Positions 26,495-34,758 of a stretch of 34,758 nucleotides of DNA are shown here, piece after piece. Each line of letters begins with the position of its first letter. Position 1 is the first letter of the stretch. The notes beneath the pieces are model-generated. The model saw only the letters and a list, made by a program, of their open reading frames with translations, was not told the origin of the DNA and searched no databases. The stretch comes from JBGRQB01 sp041725875 (GTDB lineage: Bacteria > Bacteroidota > Ignavibacteria > Ignavibacteriales > Melioribacteraceae), in assembly GCA_041725875.1 (NCBI GenBank), contig JBGRQB010000024.1, forward strand, positions 1 through 34,758, in the 5' to 3' direction. The translations under genes were made by a program, and so were the position numbers.

Positions 26495-27609
26495 TGGCAG
26501 TACCAGGTCTTTCCGGAAGTAATGGTGGAGTTAGTTCAAATCAAGTTGAATTACCGACTAGCGAATTAAATTATCTAAGTTTGAAAAATAAATATTCTAT
26601 TCCCCTCGATGTTTCCTACTTTATTAACAATGAATGTAATTTAAAGTGTAAACACTGCTATGTAGGATACAATAACATTGAAAATCATCTTACTCTAGCA
26701 GAATGGGAAAAATTATTTGAGGAGTTAATTGATTTAGGCGCTTTAACTTTTGGAAATGTTGGGAAAGAACCAACTTTAGCATGGGATAAGACCATCCATT
26801 TACTGAAATTTCTTAGAGCTAAAAGAAAACAATTAGAAAAAATCCGATTTGGGTTAGTTACGAATGGTATTTTATTAGATAATAATAAAATAAACGTGTT
26901 GAATGAAATTGAACCAGATTATGTTGACATCAGCTTAGATGGAGATCGTGAAACACATGATATTGTAAGAGGTAAGGGAACTTTTGATAAATTAATTAAG
27001 AATTTAGATATTATATCTAATACAAAATTATTGGATAATATTTTTATCATTTTTACAATAAATAAACTAACTATCAATAATATTTCTAATACTATTAAAT
27101 TTTTGGATGATTTAGGTATTAAAAATATTTTATTATCTCCATACATAACGATAAAAAAAAATGACCCTCTATACATATCTAATAGTGAATTTTGTAATTT
27201 ATTTAGATCCATTAAAAATGGTTCACTTATTGATTTTAATAAATATTCGAATCTCACAATTTATATAAAAAATGATTTTTCAACTACTTCTCAATTAATG
27301 AGTGATATGGTGAGTAGTAAAATTATAGAATTAGATAATTTATTAATTGATGATTATGGGGTAATTTTCAACAAATTTAGAATGGGAAGCAATAATTTGA
27401 TCTTTAGTTACATTCCATTCAACAATAACTATAAACAACTATTAAGGTTTAGTCATGATGGCTATTTGAGTACTTGTTTAGATATGTTTTATTGTAATTA
27501 TTCTGAGAGAGCAATTGGAAATGTAAGATCTTCCTCCATTAGTAATCTTCTGAATAATATTAACTTAAAGCCAATAGGGCTCAAAGAGATCGAGACTACC
27601 TGTTTTTAG
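26494..27609 (+). CDS. radical SAM protein with shortened SPASM/twitch-like end
   Basis: A 371-residue radical SAM enzyme. The 4Fe-4S/SAM motif CxxxCxxC is CNLKCKHC (48-55). The GGEP-like motif is changed to GKEP (90-93). FGLVTNGILLD and DYVDISLDGDRETHD are typical core strands. The C-terminus has DGYLSTC (a Gx4C as in SPASM/twitch domains) and cysteines at about 328, 334 and 370, too few for a full two-cluster SPASM domain. The first 25 residues are flexible and Gly/Ser-rich (MAVPGLSGSNGGVSSNQVEL). Relatives modify peptides (RiPPs) or other molecules; the substrate here is unknown. The start overlaps the SIR2 gene's stop (TAATG), and a good ribosome site GGAGG precedes it. Confidence 0.88.
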   Translation: MAVPGLSGSNGGVSSNQVELPTSELNYLSLKNKYSIPLDVSYFINNECNLKCKHCYVGYNNIENHLTLAEWEKLFEELIDLGALTFGNVGKEPTLAWDKTIHLLKFLRAKRKQLEKIRFGLVTNGILLDNNKINVLNEIEPDYVDISLDGDRETHDIVRGKGTFDKLIKNLDIISNTKLLDNIFIIFTINKLTINNISNTIKFLDDLGIKNILLSPYITIKKNDPLYISNSEFCNLFRSIKNGSLIDFNKYSNLTIYIKNDFSTTSQLMSDMVSSKIIELDNLLIDDYGVIFNKFRMGSNNLIFSYIPFNNNYKQLLRFSHDGYLSTCLDMFYCNYSERAIGNVRSSSISNLLNNINLKPIGLKEIETTCF

Positions 27610-27626
27610 AAACAATGTTTAACAAT

Positions 27627-27665
27627 AAAGATCTTCACTTTAGTTGTGTAGATCTTTGTTTTCAA
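27627..27665 (+). terminator. terminator of the importer-SIR2-radical SAM operon
   Basis: AAAGATCT and AGATCTTT form a perfect 8-bp stem, extended inside by CAC/GTG after one mismatch, loop TTTAGTT, then GTTTT. It begins 18 bases after the radical SAM stop, defining the operon end. Confidence 0.65.
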
Positions 27666-27771
27666 ACATTTAATCCTGAGTTTTAATATTTAGATATTGA
27701 AAATATAAAGCCTTGGCATACTCTAGTTGTTTCATTCACCAATAACAATTTCATTAAAGAATTAACATTTC

Positions 27772-28037
27772 TCAAAATTTAATTGGATTAATATCATCAA
27801 TGATTTTATTTGCTAATTTCAGCCATTCTGAGAAATCTAAATCATCTTCTATTGAATTATGGGTTTTAAAATAAGCTTCTTTCTTAGCTTCAATATACAC
27901 TTTCATTCTTTTTACTTCGAAAAACACTTCTACCTCTTTCTTGAAATTAGCAACTTTTTCTATTTCGATTCGTTCATTTTCTGCCACCTTATCCCTTTCA
28001 TTTTTCTCTTCTTGATATTTCTTTCTTCAATTTCTAT
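27772..28037 (-). pseudogene. C-terminal part of a frameshifted coiled-coil protein
   Basis: This frame continues the 27960-28583 gene after a one-base shift near 28030-28040. It reads KKYQEEKNERDKVAENERIE, then FKKEVEVFFEVKRMKVYIEA and ends IIDDINPIKF. The Lys/Glu heptad style and the ending 'R-x-YIEAKK' resemble the C-termini of a known type of uncharacterised coiled-coil proteins. An internal ATG at 27987 exists but has no ribosome site, so independent expression is unlikely. Restoring one base gives a protein of about 270 residues. Confidence 0.6.
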
Positions 28038-28583
28038 TTTTTTCTTTCTCTCATACTCAGAAGCCTTTATGAGACATATGATAAAATCATTTAGTCTCTC
28101 CTCAACAGTATACTTGGTTGTGTCTTTTATAGAAAGCTTCAGAATATCTCCAGTATGATAAATTCGCTCGATCTTCAGGTTAAAGATACCTGTTGGCTCC
28201 AAAAAAAATTTATTCTCAATCCAGTTTTTATCATTGTACTTTGGATTTTTTATTTGCTTATTTTTTTCAACCAGCCTAATCTCAAGTGTCTGTCCAAGTA
28301 AATTGACAAATGTTTTTGGATTCCAACCCGCCATATTTATTTCAACCGTATGTCCTCTTTTTTCTAGTTCAATTATCAGAGTATGGAAAATCTTGATTGC
28401 CCTCGCTAATTTTTGTTCACTAACATTAATATTCAGATATTCCTTGCCAATATTATGCTTAAAATAGTCTAGAGTCTTTTTTACTAATCTGTGATATTTG
28501 TGGATTCTTTTGGGGATGGCGATGTTATTTTCTGGTAAATTTTCTGCTGCTATTAATTCATCAATATTTGTGTGATTTTCCAT
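27960..28583 (-). pseudogene. uncharacterised coiled-coil protein, N-terminal part (frameshifted)
   Basis: 207 codons in this frame. The N-terminal half is globular (RIHKYHRLVKKTLDYFK, ARAIKIFHTLIIELEKRGHT, LEIRLVEKN, LEPTGIFNLKIERIYHTG). The helix VEERLNDFIICLIKASEYER then leads into a Lys/Glu coiled coil where the frame shifts. I recall similar hypothetical proteins in many bacteria (a 'LEDRLN...LI.AAE.ER' helix leading into a charged coil), but no function is known. The total length (812 bases from start to the second stop) is one base short of a whole number of codons, which points to a single deletion. It has no obvious operon partner. Confidence 0.6.
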
Positions 28584-29102
28584 TCCTAACTCATAAATTG
28601 TTTTTAGATGCTATCGAATGAAAAATTCATTCCTTAATTCTATTCCTTTATGGAATAAAAATCTAAGTGCTTAACTTCCTTAAATCTAACAACTTAAAAA
28701 CCCAATTTTCAGATATCCTTTATGGAATTGAACTTGTATTTGTGAAAAATACAATAATATCAAGTATTATAATCATTTCCCATTAATCTTATATTTTTTA
28801 TTGATCTTCCAATATTTCAAATCTAATCCCAGATTTTAACTCAACTTCTCACTCACCCCTTAACAAAAACGCAAACTTGATTTTTCTGTTATTTTGTTCC
28901 TGAAAATCCTTCTGAAGTTAACCTCTGTTTTCTTGTTTTTTGTCGGGAATTATGAAAAGTCTGTCATTTTGTCATACCGGAATTTTAAGTCAGGAACTGA
29001 AAATTTAAGAAGTTTTAAGAATGTTTTTTTGCTTTGGAGAACGGTTTAATGAGAAGCACTGCACAAAAATGTAAACCATAAGTGAGCAGTGGTTTTAGAA
29101 GA
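28584..29102. other. noncoding region
   Basis: About 520 A+T-rich bases between two leftward genes. It should contain the promoter of the coiled-coil gene. I find no credible reading frame, tRNA or repeat; the only strong structure is the hairpin at its right end. Confidence 0.5.
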
Positions 29103-29141
29103 ATTCTCCGAAAGAGATTACTCTTCCGGAGAATCTTTTTT
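29103..29141. terminator. strong hairpin after the 5'-nucleotidase gene
   Basis: ATTCTCCGAAAGAG and CTCTTCCGGAGAAT pair over 14 positions with a single mismatch around an ATTA loop. It abuts the stop codon of the leftward nucleotidase gene. The best T-run (CTTTTTT) is on the plus strand, so it may also block rightward transcription; for the leftward gene the tail is TCTTCT, which is weaker. Confidence 0.65.
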
Positions 29142-30902
29142 CTATTTTCTGAAAATCAGTTTGTAGTCTTTTGCTTTTAGTTCTTTATATAAATCTTCAG
29201 GTATAACTTTCCAGTTTCCTTTTATTTCCGGTTCTACAATTCCTTTTTTCTCAATCCATTTCATTAGGTAGAAACGCAGATCTTTATCAGTTGATGTAAT
29301 TAAACGATCCGCCAGCTGATCTTTATCTATTTTTGCACCCTTTGTCAGGTGTCCGCCTCCGCCATTACCGCGGTATGAGTTAATGGCAACTTTATATGTT
29401 TTGGACAAATCAAATTTTTCACCATTTGTTAAAGCGGTGATATTAATTTTTTCACCTGTCGGTTTGGTGATATCAACTGTGTAGTTAATTCCGGAAGCAG
29501 AGCTGAAATTGTAGAAACGTGCTTTCAGCAGCGGAGCACCGCTTCTGTCACTCTTTTTAAGGTTCCCTTCTTTATCTTTTTCAAACAGCATAAGATGATC
29601 ATTTTTATCTTTTGCCTGAGCCATCCAGGAGGCGTATGAGTATTCAAGAAAATCTTTTATTTCTTTTCCGCTTAGCTTCATTGTGTATAAGAAGTTTTCA
29701 TATTTATAGAGATTAAACATATCCCGTACAAATATTTCTCCTTTTTTAACTTTTGAGTCAAACGCAAGTGGAGCAGCCAGAGAGATATCAGCATCAGCTT
29801 GTTCAATCTGGAATGAATGAATTACATCCATAAATGCGGAGGGACCTAAAATTGCTTCGCGGGTTGTAATCTCACTTAAAAATTTCCCCACTGGTTTATT
29901 TACATATTTGTTTGTGGCAATTCTTGCATAGTCAAACTTTTCAAGGTATTCAGGATCAGGTTTACGATCGAACATTTCAACTATTTCACCTTTAATTTTT
30001 TTATCCCACTCACCTGTTTGCGGATTATAAGTAAATGTAATGTTTGCCTGACTAACAGTCTGGGCGCTTGCAAGCGGACCCAAAATCAATACATCTTTTC
30101 CTGATTTATTTTTTACGGTAAAATTCCATCTTTTGTGATCGTGACCAACAAAAATCAGATCAAATCCGTCAACCTCTTCAGCAACTATCTGCGAAGCATT
30201 TTCATTTCTGTGAAGCTTGGCTGCCTGTCCGCCATAAGTATGATCGATTCCTGAGTGAAAAACACCCACAATCATATCGGGATTTTCTTTTTCTTTAATG
30301 ATCTTCACCCATTTTCCAGCAGATTTTTTCATATCCTGAAAATCTATTCCGCTCCATAAAACTTCTGGCAGCCACATTGGAATTCCCGGAGTAATTAAGC
30401 CTAAAACAGCAATCTTAATTCCCTTACGCTTAATAATTGTATACGGCTGAAAATATGGTTTATCTTTTTCTGTATCCCGGGCATTTGCCGCAAGCCAGGG
30501 GAAGTTCAACTCAGAGTTAAACTTATCATAAACTTTATGTCCTGTTTCAATATCGTGATTTCCAACTGTTCCGGCATCATATTTCATATAGTTCATTATT
30601 TGCGAATAGATATTTTTCTGATCAGGTCTCTCATAATTGTAATAATAAATTAACGGCGTTCCCTGCAAAATATCTCCGTTATCCACAAGAATAACTTCCT
30701 GATTCACATCTGCGCGCAATTCTTTTACATATTGCGAAACCTGCGCCAGTGAATAGTTTTTCTCTTTTGCGTTTTTGAAATCGTACGGCAGCAGACTCCC
30801 GTGAACATCACTTGTTTCTACTATTTTTATGTTTACTGTCTGAGCCGATAAACTCAACCCGAGCAGTAAAATCAGTAACAAAGTAAATTTGATTTTTTCC
30901 AT
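29142..30902 (-). CDS. secreted 5'-nucleotidase / 2',3'-cyclic-nucleotide phosphodiesterase
   Basis: A 586-residue periplasmic metallophosphoesterase of the UshA/CpdB family. It has a signal peptide (1-20) and a full two-metal site: DVHG (32-35), DNGD (74-77), GNHD (114-117), FHSG (215-218) and GHDH (253-256). The C-terminal substrate-binding domain follows from about 330, with the nucleotide-stacking region near YRGNGGGGHLTKGA. The long GIDHTYGG-type loop is closer to CpdB than to plain UshA, so cyclic nucleotides may be substrates. It would release phosphate and nucleosides from external nucleotides. AAAAGGA lies well before the ATG, and the gene starts 16 bases after the TetM-like GTPase gene, so the two form an operon. 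Confidence 0.93.
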   Translation of the reverse strand: MEKIKFTLLLILLLGLSLSAQTVNIKIVETSDVHGSLLPYDFKNAKEKNYSLAQVSQYVKELRADVNQEVILVDNGDILQGTPLIYYYNYERPDQKNIYSQIMNYMKYDAGTVGNHDIETGHKVYDKFNSELNFPWLAANARDTEKDKPYFQPYTIIKRKGIKIAVLGLITPGIPMWLPEVLWSGIDFQDMKKSAGKWVKIIKEKENPDMIVGVFHSGIDHTYGGQAAKLHRNENASQIVAEEVDGFDLIFVGHDHKRWNFTVKNKSGKDVLILGPLASAQTVSQANITFTYNPQTGEWDKKIKGEIVEMFDRKPDPEYLEKFDYARIATNKYVNKPVGKFLSEITTREAILGPSAFMDVIHSFQIEQADADISLAAPLAFDSKVKKGEIFVRDMFNLYKYENFLYTMKLSGKEIKDFLEYSYASWMAQAKDKNDHLMLFEKDKEGNLKKSDRSGAPLLKARFYNFSSASGINYTVDITKPTGEKINITALTNGEKFDLSKTYKVAINSYRGNGGGGHLTKGAKIDKDQLADRLITSTDKDLRFYLMKWIEKKGIVEPEIKGNWKVIPEDLYKELKAKDYKLIFRK

Positions 30903-30918
30903 TTTATAGTCCTTTTAT

Positions 30919-32877
30919 TTATTGCATAGCACCGCGTGCTTTTAAAATATATTTTGCTCTTTCCAACGGACTAATTCCTCTAAACGGAATTGTTTCTCCA
31001 AGTTCAAGCGGGCATTCGCGGTAACTGTGGAAACGGGTAGATATTTTCCCTTTTCCGCCTGTTATTGAACTTAAAGTTGTTGAATAATCCATTGAAGTTG
31101 CAACGGGGATAATTCCTTTTATTCTAAATTGTGAATTTTCTATTTCAGGGTTTCCTGTTTCGGCACGAAGAATACTTAATCCGCTTATAACCTTTCCGCA
31201 AAATTCTTCGGGCGCGGTAATTGTAAATTCCAGCATTGGTTCAAGCAGTTTTGTGCCTGTGTTTACAAGTCCGTTCATAATTGCCATCGGAGTTGCAATT
31301 ACAAAATCACCTGCCCGCGAGTGAACATTATGATCTTCGCCGTCAACAAGTGTAATTTTGATATCTGTTACTTCCCAGCCGAGCGGACCCTGTTTAAGTG
31401 CAGTGGAGATTGTTCGTTTAACTTCCTGCTGATATCTGTGGGCAATATCATTAACCCCTACTTCAGATTCAAATAAAACCCCGCTGCCCGGTTCACCCGG
31501 TTCTATAATAAATTTTACAACTGCCCAGCAAGGTTTAGGCATAGTGTAAGCTTCAAAGCCTTCCCCTTTCCGAACCGGAGTTTCTTTATAAATTACAATC
31601 GGTTTTCCAAATTCTACTTCAATATCAAAGCGTTTCAGTAAAATGTTTTCCAGAATTTCCAACTGAATTTTACCCATCACTTTTATATGAAGTTCACGTT
31701 CATCTTTAAGCCACAGTAAATCCAAAGCAGGATCTTCATCTGCAAGCTGCTGCATTGCAGATACAAGAGCGGCATAATCACTTTCGTTTTTAGGTTCGGC
31801 TTTTACGGTAAGGAATGGTTCAACAATGTTGTGAGCAGAAAGATCTTCAGCTCTGCCAATTATATTTCCGGGACGAACATCTTCAATACCGCAAATTATT
31901 GCTGTATCACCAGCCTTAACTTCACCTGTATCTTCAATTTTTGATGAATATATTTTCTTTATCTGCGTAATTTTAGCTTCTTTCTTATTTATCAAAACTG
32001 TATCACGGTTTTTAAGAACCCCGCTGAAAAGCCTGATACTTGCAAGTCTGCCAAGTGTTTTATCCTGCTCAACCTTATAAACTATTCCGGTCGGCTCAGA
32101 ACCGATATCAATCTTAGCAGCAGGCATAAACTCAGTTATAAAGTTAAGAAGAGTTTCTATTCCTTTTCCAAATTTTGCACTCCCTAAAAGGAGCGGAAAA
32201 ATTTCTGATTCAGCAATTTTGTTTTTTAATGCAGAAGAGAGTTCTTCATATTTAATGCTTTGTTCATCTAAAAATTTTTCAGTCAGATTTTCATCCAGAG
32301 AAACCAGATTTTCAAAAATATCTTCGGGAATTTCATTTACAGGTTTACCAAAAAACTGTTCTGATATTTCTGCATTGTCTGTCTCGGCATTAACTACAGA
32401 CTGCAATTCTATAACATCACCTGTCAGTTCTTTTTTAATTTCATCTGTAACCCGGTTAACATCTGCACCTATACGGTCAACTTTATTTATAAAAAAGAGT
32501 ACAGGAATGTTCAGATTTTTTAATCCCTGCCAGATATTTTCCGTATGCGCCTGCACACCTTCCACGGCAGATAAAACCACAACAGCACAGTCAAGCGCCA
32601 GCAGACTCCGGCTGACTTCGGCTGCAAAATCTATATGTCCGGGAGTATCAATAAGATTAATCTGAGTACCCTGCCATTCAACAGATGCAGAGGAAAGTTT
32701 TACAGAGATTCCTCTCTCTTTTTCTATATCAAGGGAGTCGGTCTGCGAAGTTCCTTTATCAACACTTCCGAGCGAGCGTATTCGTCCGGTATGATGAAGA
32801 ATTCTTTCGGTGATAGTTGTTTTTCCGGCATCTACGTGAGCTACAATACCGATATTTATAATTTTGTTTTCTTTCAT
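30919..32877 (-). CDS. TetM-like ribosomal protection GTPase (EF-G superfamily)
   Basis: A 652-residue translational GTPase. The G motifs are AHVDAGKT (13-20), RGIS (55-58), DTPGH (77-81) and NKVD (131-134). The lines MKENKIINIGIVAHVDAGKT, GSVDKGTSQTDS and VEGVQAHTENIW follow Tet(M)/Tet(O) rather than EF-G, as do the length and the C-terminal RAKYILKARGAMQ. Ribosomal protection proteins remove tetracycline from the ribosome; chromosomal members in environmental bacteria may serve other ribosome functions, so resistance is not proven. It is the first gene of a leftward pair with the 5'-nucleotidase, an unusual partner. Confidence 0.9.
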   Translation of the reverse strand: MKENKIINIGIVAHVDAGKTTITERILHHTGRIRSLGSVDKGTSQTDSLDIEKERGISVKLSSASVEWQGTQINLIDTPGHIDFAAEVSRSLLALDCAVVVLSAVEGVQAHTENIWQGLKNLNIPVLFFINKVDRIGADVNRVTDEIKKELTGDVIELQSVVNAETDNAEISEQFFGKPVNEIPEDIFENLVSLDENLTEKFLDEQSIKYEELSSALKNKIAESEIFPLLLGSAKFGKGIETLLNFITEFMPAAKIDIGSEPTGIVYKVEQDKTLGRLASIRLFSGVLKNRDTVLINKKEAKITQIKKIYSSKIEDTGEVKAGDTAIICGIEDVRPGNIIGRAEDLSAHNIVEPFLTVKAEPKNESDYAALVSAMQQLADEDPALDLLWLKDERELHIKVMGKIQLEILENILLKRFDIEVEFGKPIVIYKETPVRKGEGFEAYTMPKPCWAVVKFIIEPGEPGSGVLFESEVGVNDIAHRYQQEVKRTISTALKQGPLGWEVTDIKITLVDGEDHNVHSRAGDFVIATPMAIMNGLVNTGTKLLEPMLEFTITAPEEFCGKVISGLSILRAETGNPEIENSQFRIKGIIPVATSMDYSTTLSSITGGKGKISTRFHSYRECPLELGETIPFRGISPLERAKYILKARGAMQ

Positions 32878-33040
32878 AAATAAGAGATAGTTTTTAATGT
32901 AAAATGCGTGATAAACAGTTTTATCGGGTCTATATAAAAGAATCGACGACTAATGTCGCCGACCACCAATAAATAGTGAAATTTATGAACCTGAATATTT
33001 CAAACTTTTTTTATAAACACTTTACATTTTTCATTTTACA

Positions 33041-33832
33041 TTATCTAACGTATTTCCACCAGTAATAATATTTGTCTTCTAAATCTGCAACGCAGGGCAT
33101 TGGGAAAAACTTGGTTTCATCGCCATCAATAAACCAGAAACCGTGGCGTAATAATTTATAGGAGATGTCGCCTAAAATTCCACCCAGACTAATAGTTTTT
33201 GTGCGTTTACCCGGGTTGTTTTTAAGTTCCATAATACAATCGTAAAAGCGATAAGGGTTAACATTAGGAAGTTCAATATTAAAGATGTCTTTATTTTTAT
33301 GGACTTCCAGAAACTTATCCAGATCAAAATCTATTTGAGTAAAACATATTTTAGGAGCGCCTTTTGATTTGGTTTCTCTGGTAATATATCTTCCAAACTC
33401 AATATGTTCCAGATTACAGGCAACAAAATTTTCAAGGGGAGTAACTTCCTGGTAAAGTCTTATTGTTGAAGGTTTTTTCACCTGCTCAAATTCAGCAGCA
33501 GTAAGAGGAAGAACTTTTCCGTTAGTTGTGCAGAGATAAAGTTTATCAATTGCATCCAGTGTAATATGCTCAAGTACATTATAAGAACAGATAAATTTGG
33601 TTTTCTTTGGAGAACCATCTTCGTGAGGCACGGTTCTGTTGAGATAATCCTGAATATCAATACCTTCGGTTCTGTAATTGATATCAAGTTCGGCAAAAAT
33701 TACTTTTCCGCTAAAATGTTTTGCGCTTCCTATGGTGTAATGTTCGCCAAATTTATCCGGTTCAAGCTGCGAAGCAACAAGAGCGTTAATTGGAGAAACA
33801 ATCATATATAAATGTTTCGGGTAATCCTGCAT
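33041..33832 (-). CDS. conserved-looking protein of unknown function
   Basis: About 263 residues, soluble, no signal peptide. I do not recognise a Pfam family; the opening MQDYPKHLYMIVSPINALVA and the phrases GSAKHFSGKVIFAELDINYR and TVPHEDGSPKKTKF look like an orthologous group of the Ignavibacteria, from memory only. It is mixed alpha/beta with aromatic-rich ends (KYYYWWKYVR). I chose the ATG at 33832 because GGAG sits six to eight bases before it; an ATG at 33844 in the same frame has no such site. It lies next to the probable foreign junction, so its upstream region may not be native. Confidence 0.75.
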   Translation of the reverse strand: MQDYPKHLYMIVSPINALVASQLEPDKFGEHYTIGSAKHFSGKVIFAELDINYRTEGIDIQDYLNRTVPHEDGSPKKTKFICSYNVLEHITLDAIDKLYLCTTNGKVLPLTAAEFEQVKKPSTIRLYQEVTPLENFVACNLEHIEFGRYITRETKSKGAPKICFTQIDFDLDKFLEVHKNKDIFNIELPNVNPYRFYDCIMELKNNPGKRTKTISLGGILGDISYKLLRHGFWFIDGDETKFFPMPCVADLEDKYYYWWKYVR

Positions 33833-33989
33833 TTTTATCTCCATTGTGAATAATAATTATTCAAATTTAAGATTATTCATTGCTACTCGCAACCATTTGA
33901 GAAAATGGTGAAACTTTTTTGCATAATTGTTGTCTTATCTGAGAAAAATTGGAGATTTTGTGAAAAAGAAAAAGTTTTGCTCCTTACTT

Positions 33990-34758
33990 GTTGGTGATAT
34001 CCACAGAGGTGATATAGAGGATCGTTGACCCATGGTGAGATCTTGATAACCGAAACGCCATTGTAAAACGGGAGAAAATGGCACCACCAGCGAAGGTCAG
34101 CCTTGTTGTCAGCGGTCAAAGGGCAAACTCGCGAAGAACGATGCTCGCGCAAGGTGTTAAGAAGGGTGGACATGAAGATCCTCGCGGGACGTACGCATGC
34201 TGTCACGAAAGACATCACACCAAGCAAAGACTGGAGATCTTGGTGGGACACCTGATCGGCTTCCAACAAAGAGGAACAGCGATGCGTAAGTTCAAGAAGG
34301 CGATCGGGGGTAACCGAGATTGTCATGTCATCCGTGTTAATCAAAATCCCAAGGAAAACCATAGAAGTGCTCGGTGGCGACTCTTTTTCAGGCGACGATT
34401 CCAAACCAAGAGATGCCAAAAGACTGCCTAGGGTATGAAAGGCCTCGCTAGATTTTTCCGGAATTTCAGCGCCGCCAAATTCATCAATGTAATTAGTACA
34501 ATGAAAACCAAGAGCGTCATACATGTGCGTGACAGCGGAAGTGGTGCGTTGACACATCATGGCCGAAGAGCGAAGCCCGAAAGGTGGAGCAACATCAAAA
34601 TAAAGGAAACCATTGTGACGGTAGCCGAGCAGATTGTAATCGCGCGGGTCAATACGGAGCTGTTGATAGGCGCGGCTGAGGTCCATTTTGAAAACGTGAC
34701 AATGGTGGCCTTTGCGGCAGATGATCTCCAATAATGCATCTACCCCGGGAAGGCGCAG
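33990..34758 (-). mobile_element. partial eukaryote-type retrotransposon: reverse transcriptase fragment
   Basis: The minus strand encodes reverse transcriptase palm and thumb sequence running off the window edge. It reads in frame from LRLPGVDALLEII, through FKMDLSRAYQQLRIDPRDY, YFDVAPPFGLRSSAMMCQR, the catalytic box NYIDEFGG (normally YxDD; the second Asp is Glu) and GLESSPEKESPPSTSMVFLG, into the connection before RNase H (DLRWWCHFLPF). The style is that of DIRS/Gypsy-like elements of animals such as cnidarians and sponges, not of bacterial group II introns or retrons. The coding signal fades near 33990-34010, where the RNase H part appears frameshifted. Base composition is clearly richer in G+C than the rest. 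A chimeric contig end is more likely than transfer into a bacterium. Confidence 0.82.

Noticed and set aside
33892..33909. ACCATT/AATGGT inverted repeat near the foreign junction as a transposon end
   Set aside because: Six-base arms only, no flanking duplication, and it lies in the uncertain junction zone.
34078..34734. Rightward reading frames opposite the reverse transcriptase
   Set aside because: They are antisense to a clearly coding RT frame and their translations are Arg/His-rich without any motif.

Overview
The window looks like an A+T-rich chromosome piece from the Bacteroidota/Chlorobiota side of the bacterial tree, most likely an Ignavibacteria-type organism. The reasons are type IX secretion sorting tails with the NPFNP(S/T)T signature on two secreted proteins, a TAnnTTTG-type promoter element, AGGAGG/GAGGAG ribosome sites, and a double-length 'dimeric' UvrA. 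The last roughly 0.8 kb is different: it is visibly richer in G+C and encodes part of a eukaryote-type (DIRS/Gypsy-like) reverse transcriptase. It probably marks a chimeric contig end.

Layout. 1-1.3 kb: a DUF6765-like protein with a good terminator. 1.4-3.3 kb: a class-C beta-lactamase-like membrane hydrolase broken by an in-frame TAA. 3.6-5.4 kb: an ABC-2 exporter pair (permease, ATPase) directly behind a small secreted Cys-containing peptide gene that carries an in-frame TGA. 5.5-8.6 kb: a secreted two-gene operon (beta-helix protein, then subtilisin-like protease) addressed to type IX secretion; the protease is frameshifted just before its sorting tail. 8.85-9.9 kb: a beta-propeller protein with three homopolymer frameshifts. 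10.2-11.2 kb: a TolB/PD40-like lipoprotein. 11.2-16.5 kb: tandem UvrA. 16.7 kb: tRNA-Gln(TTG). 16.8-19.6 kb: a DUF3795 protein, a class II Fic AMPylator and an AAA/DUF4143 ATPase. 19.6-20.45 kb: noncoding, with a near-identical 26-nt direct repeat. 20.45-21.0 kb: a small membrane protein.

21.1-27.6 kb is the most unusual block. It is a rightward six-gene operon with touching or overlapping genes: a peptide-type ABC importer (one OppD-like ATPase, a lipoprotein binding protein, two permeases), a SIR2-like protein and a radical SAM protein. Three successive junctions share the same 8-nt start/stop overlap. I do not recognise this combination as a described system. A plausible reading is import of a peptide or related molecule coupled to a radical SAM reaction and a SIR2-type NAD-using protein, but the substrate is unknown.

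27.7-33.8 kb: a frameshifted coiled-coil protein, then leftward genes for a secreted 5'-nucleotidase/cyclic phosphodiesterase, a TetM-like ribosomal GTPase and a conserved protein of unknown function. Broken genes cluster in the accessory stretches (1.4-9.9 and 27.8-28.6 kb), while long genes such as uvrA (5.3 kb) are intact. That pattern suggests gene decay more than uniform sequencing error, although several lesions lie in A/T homopolymers.
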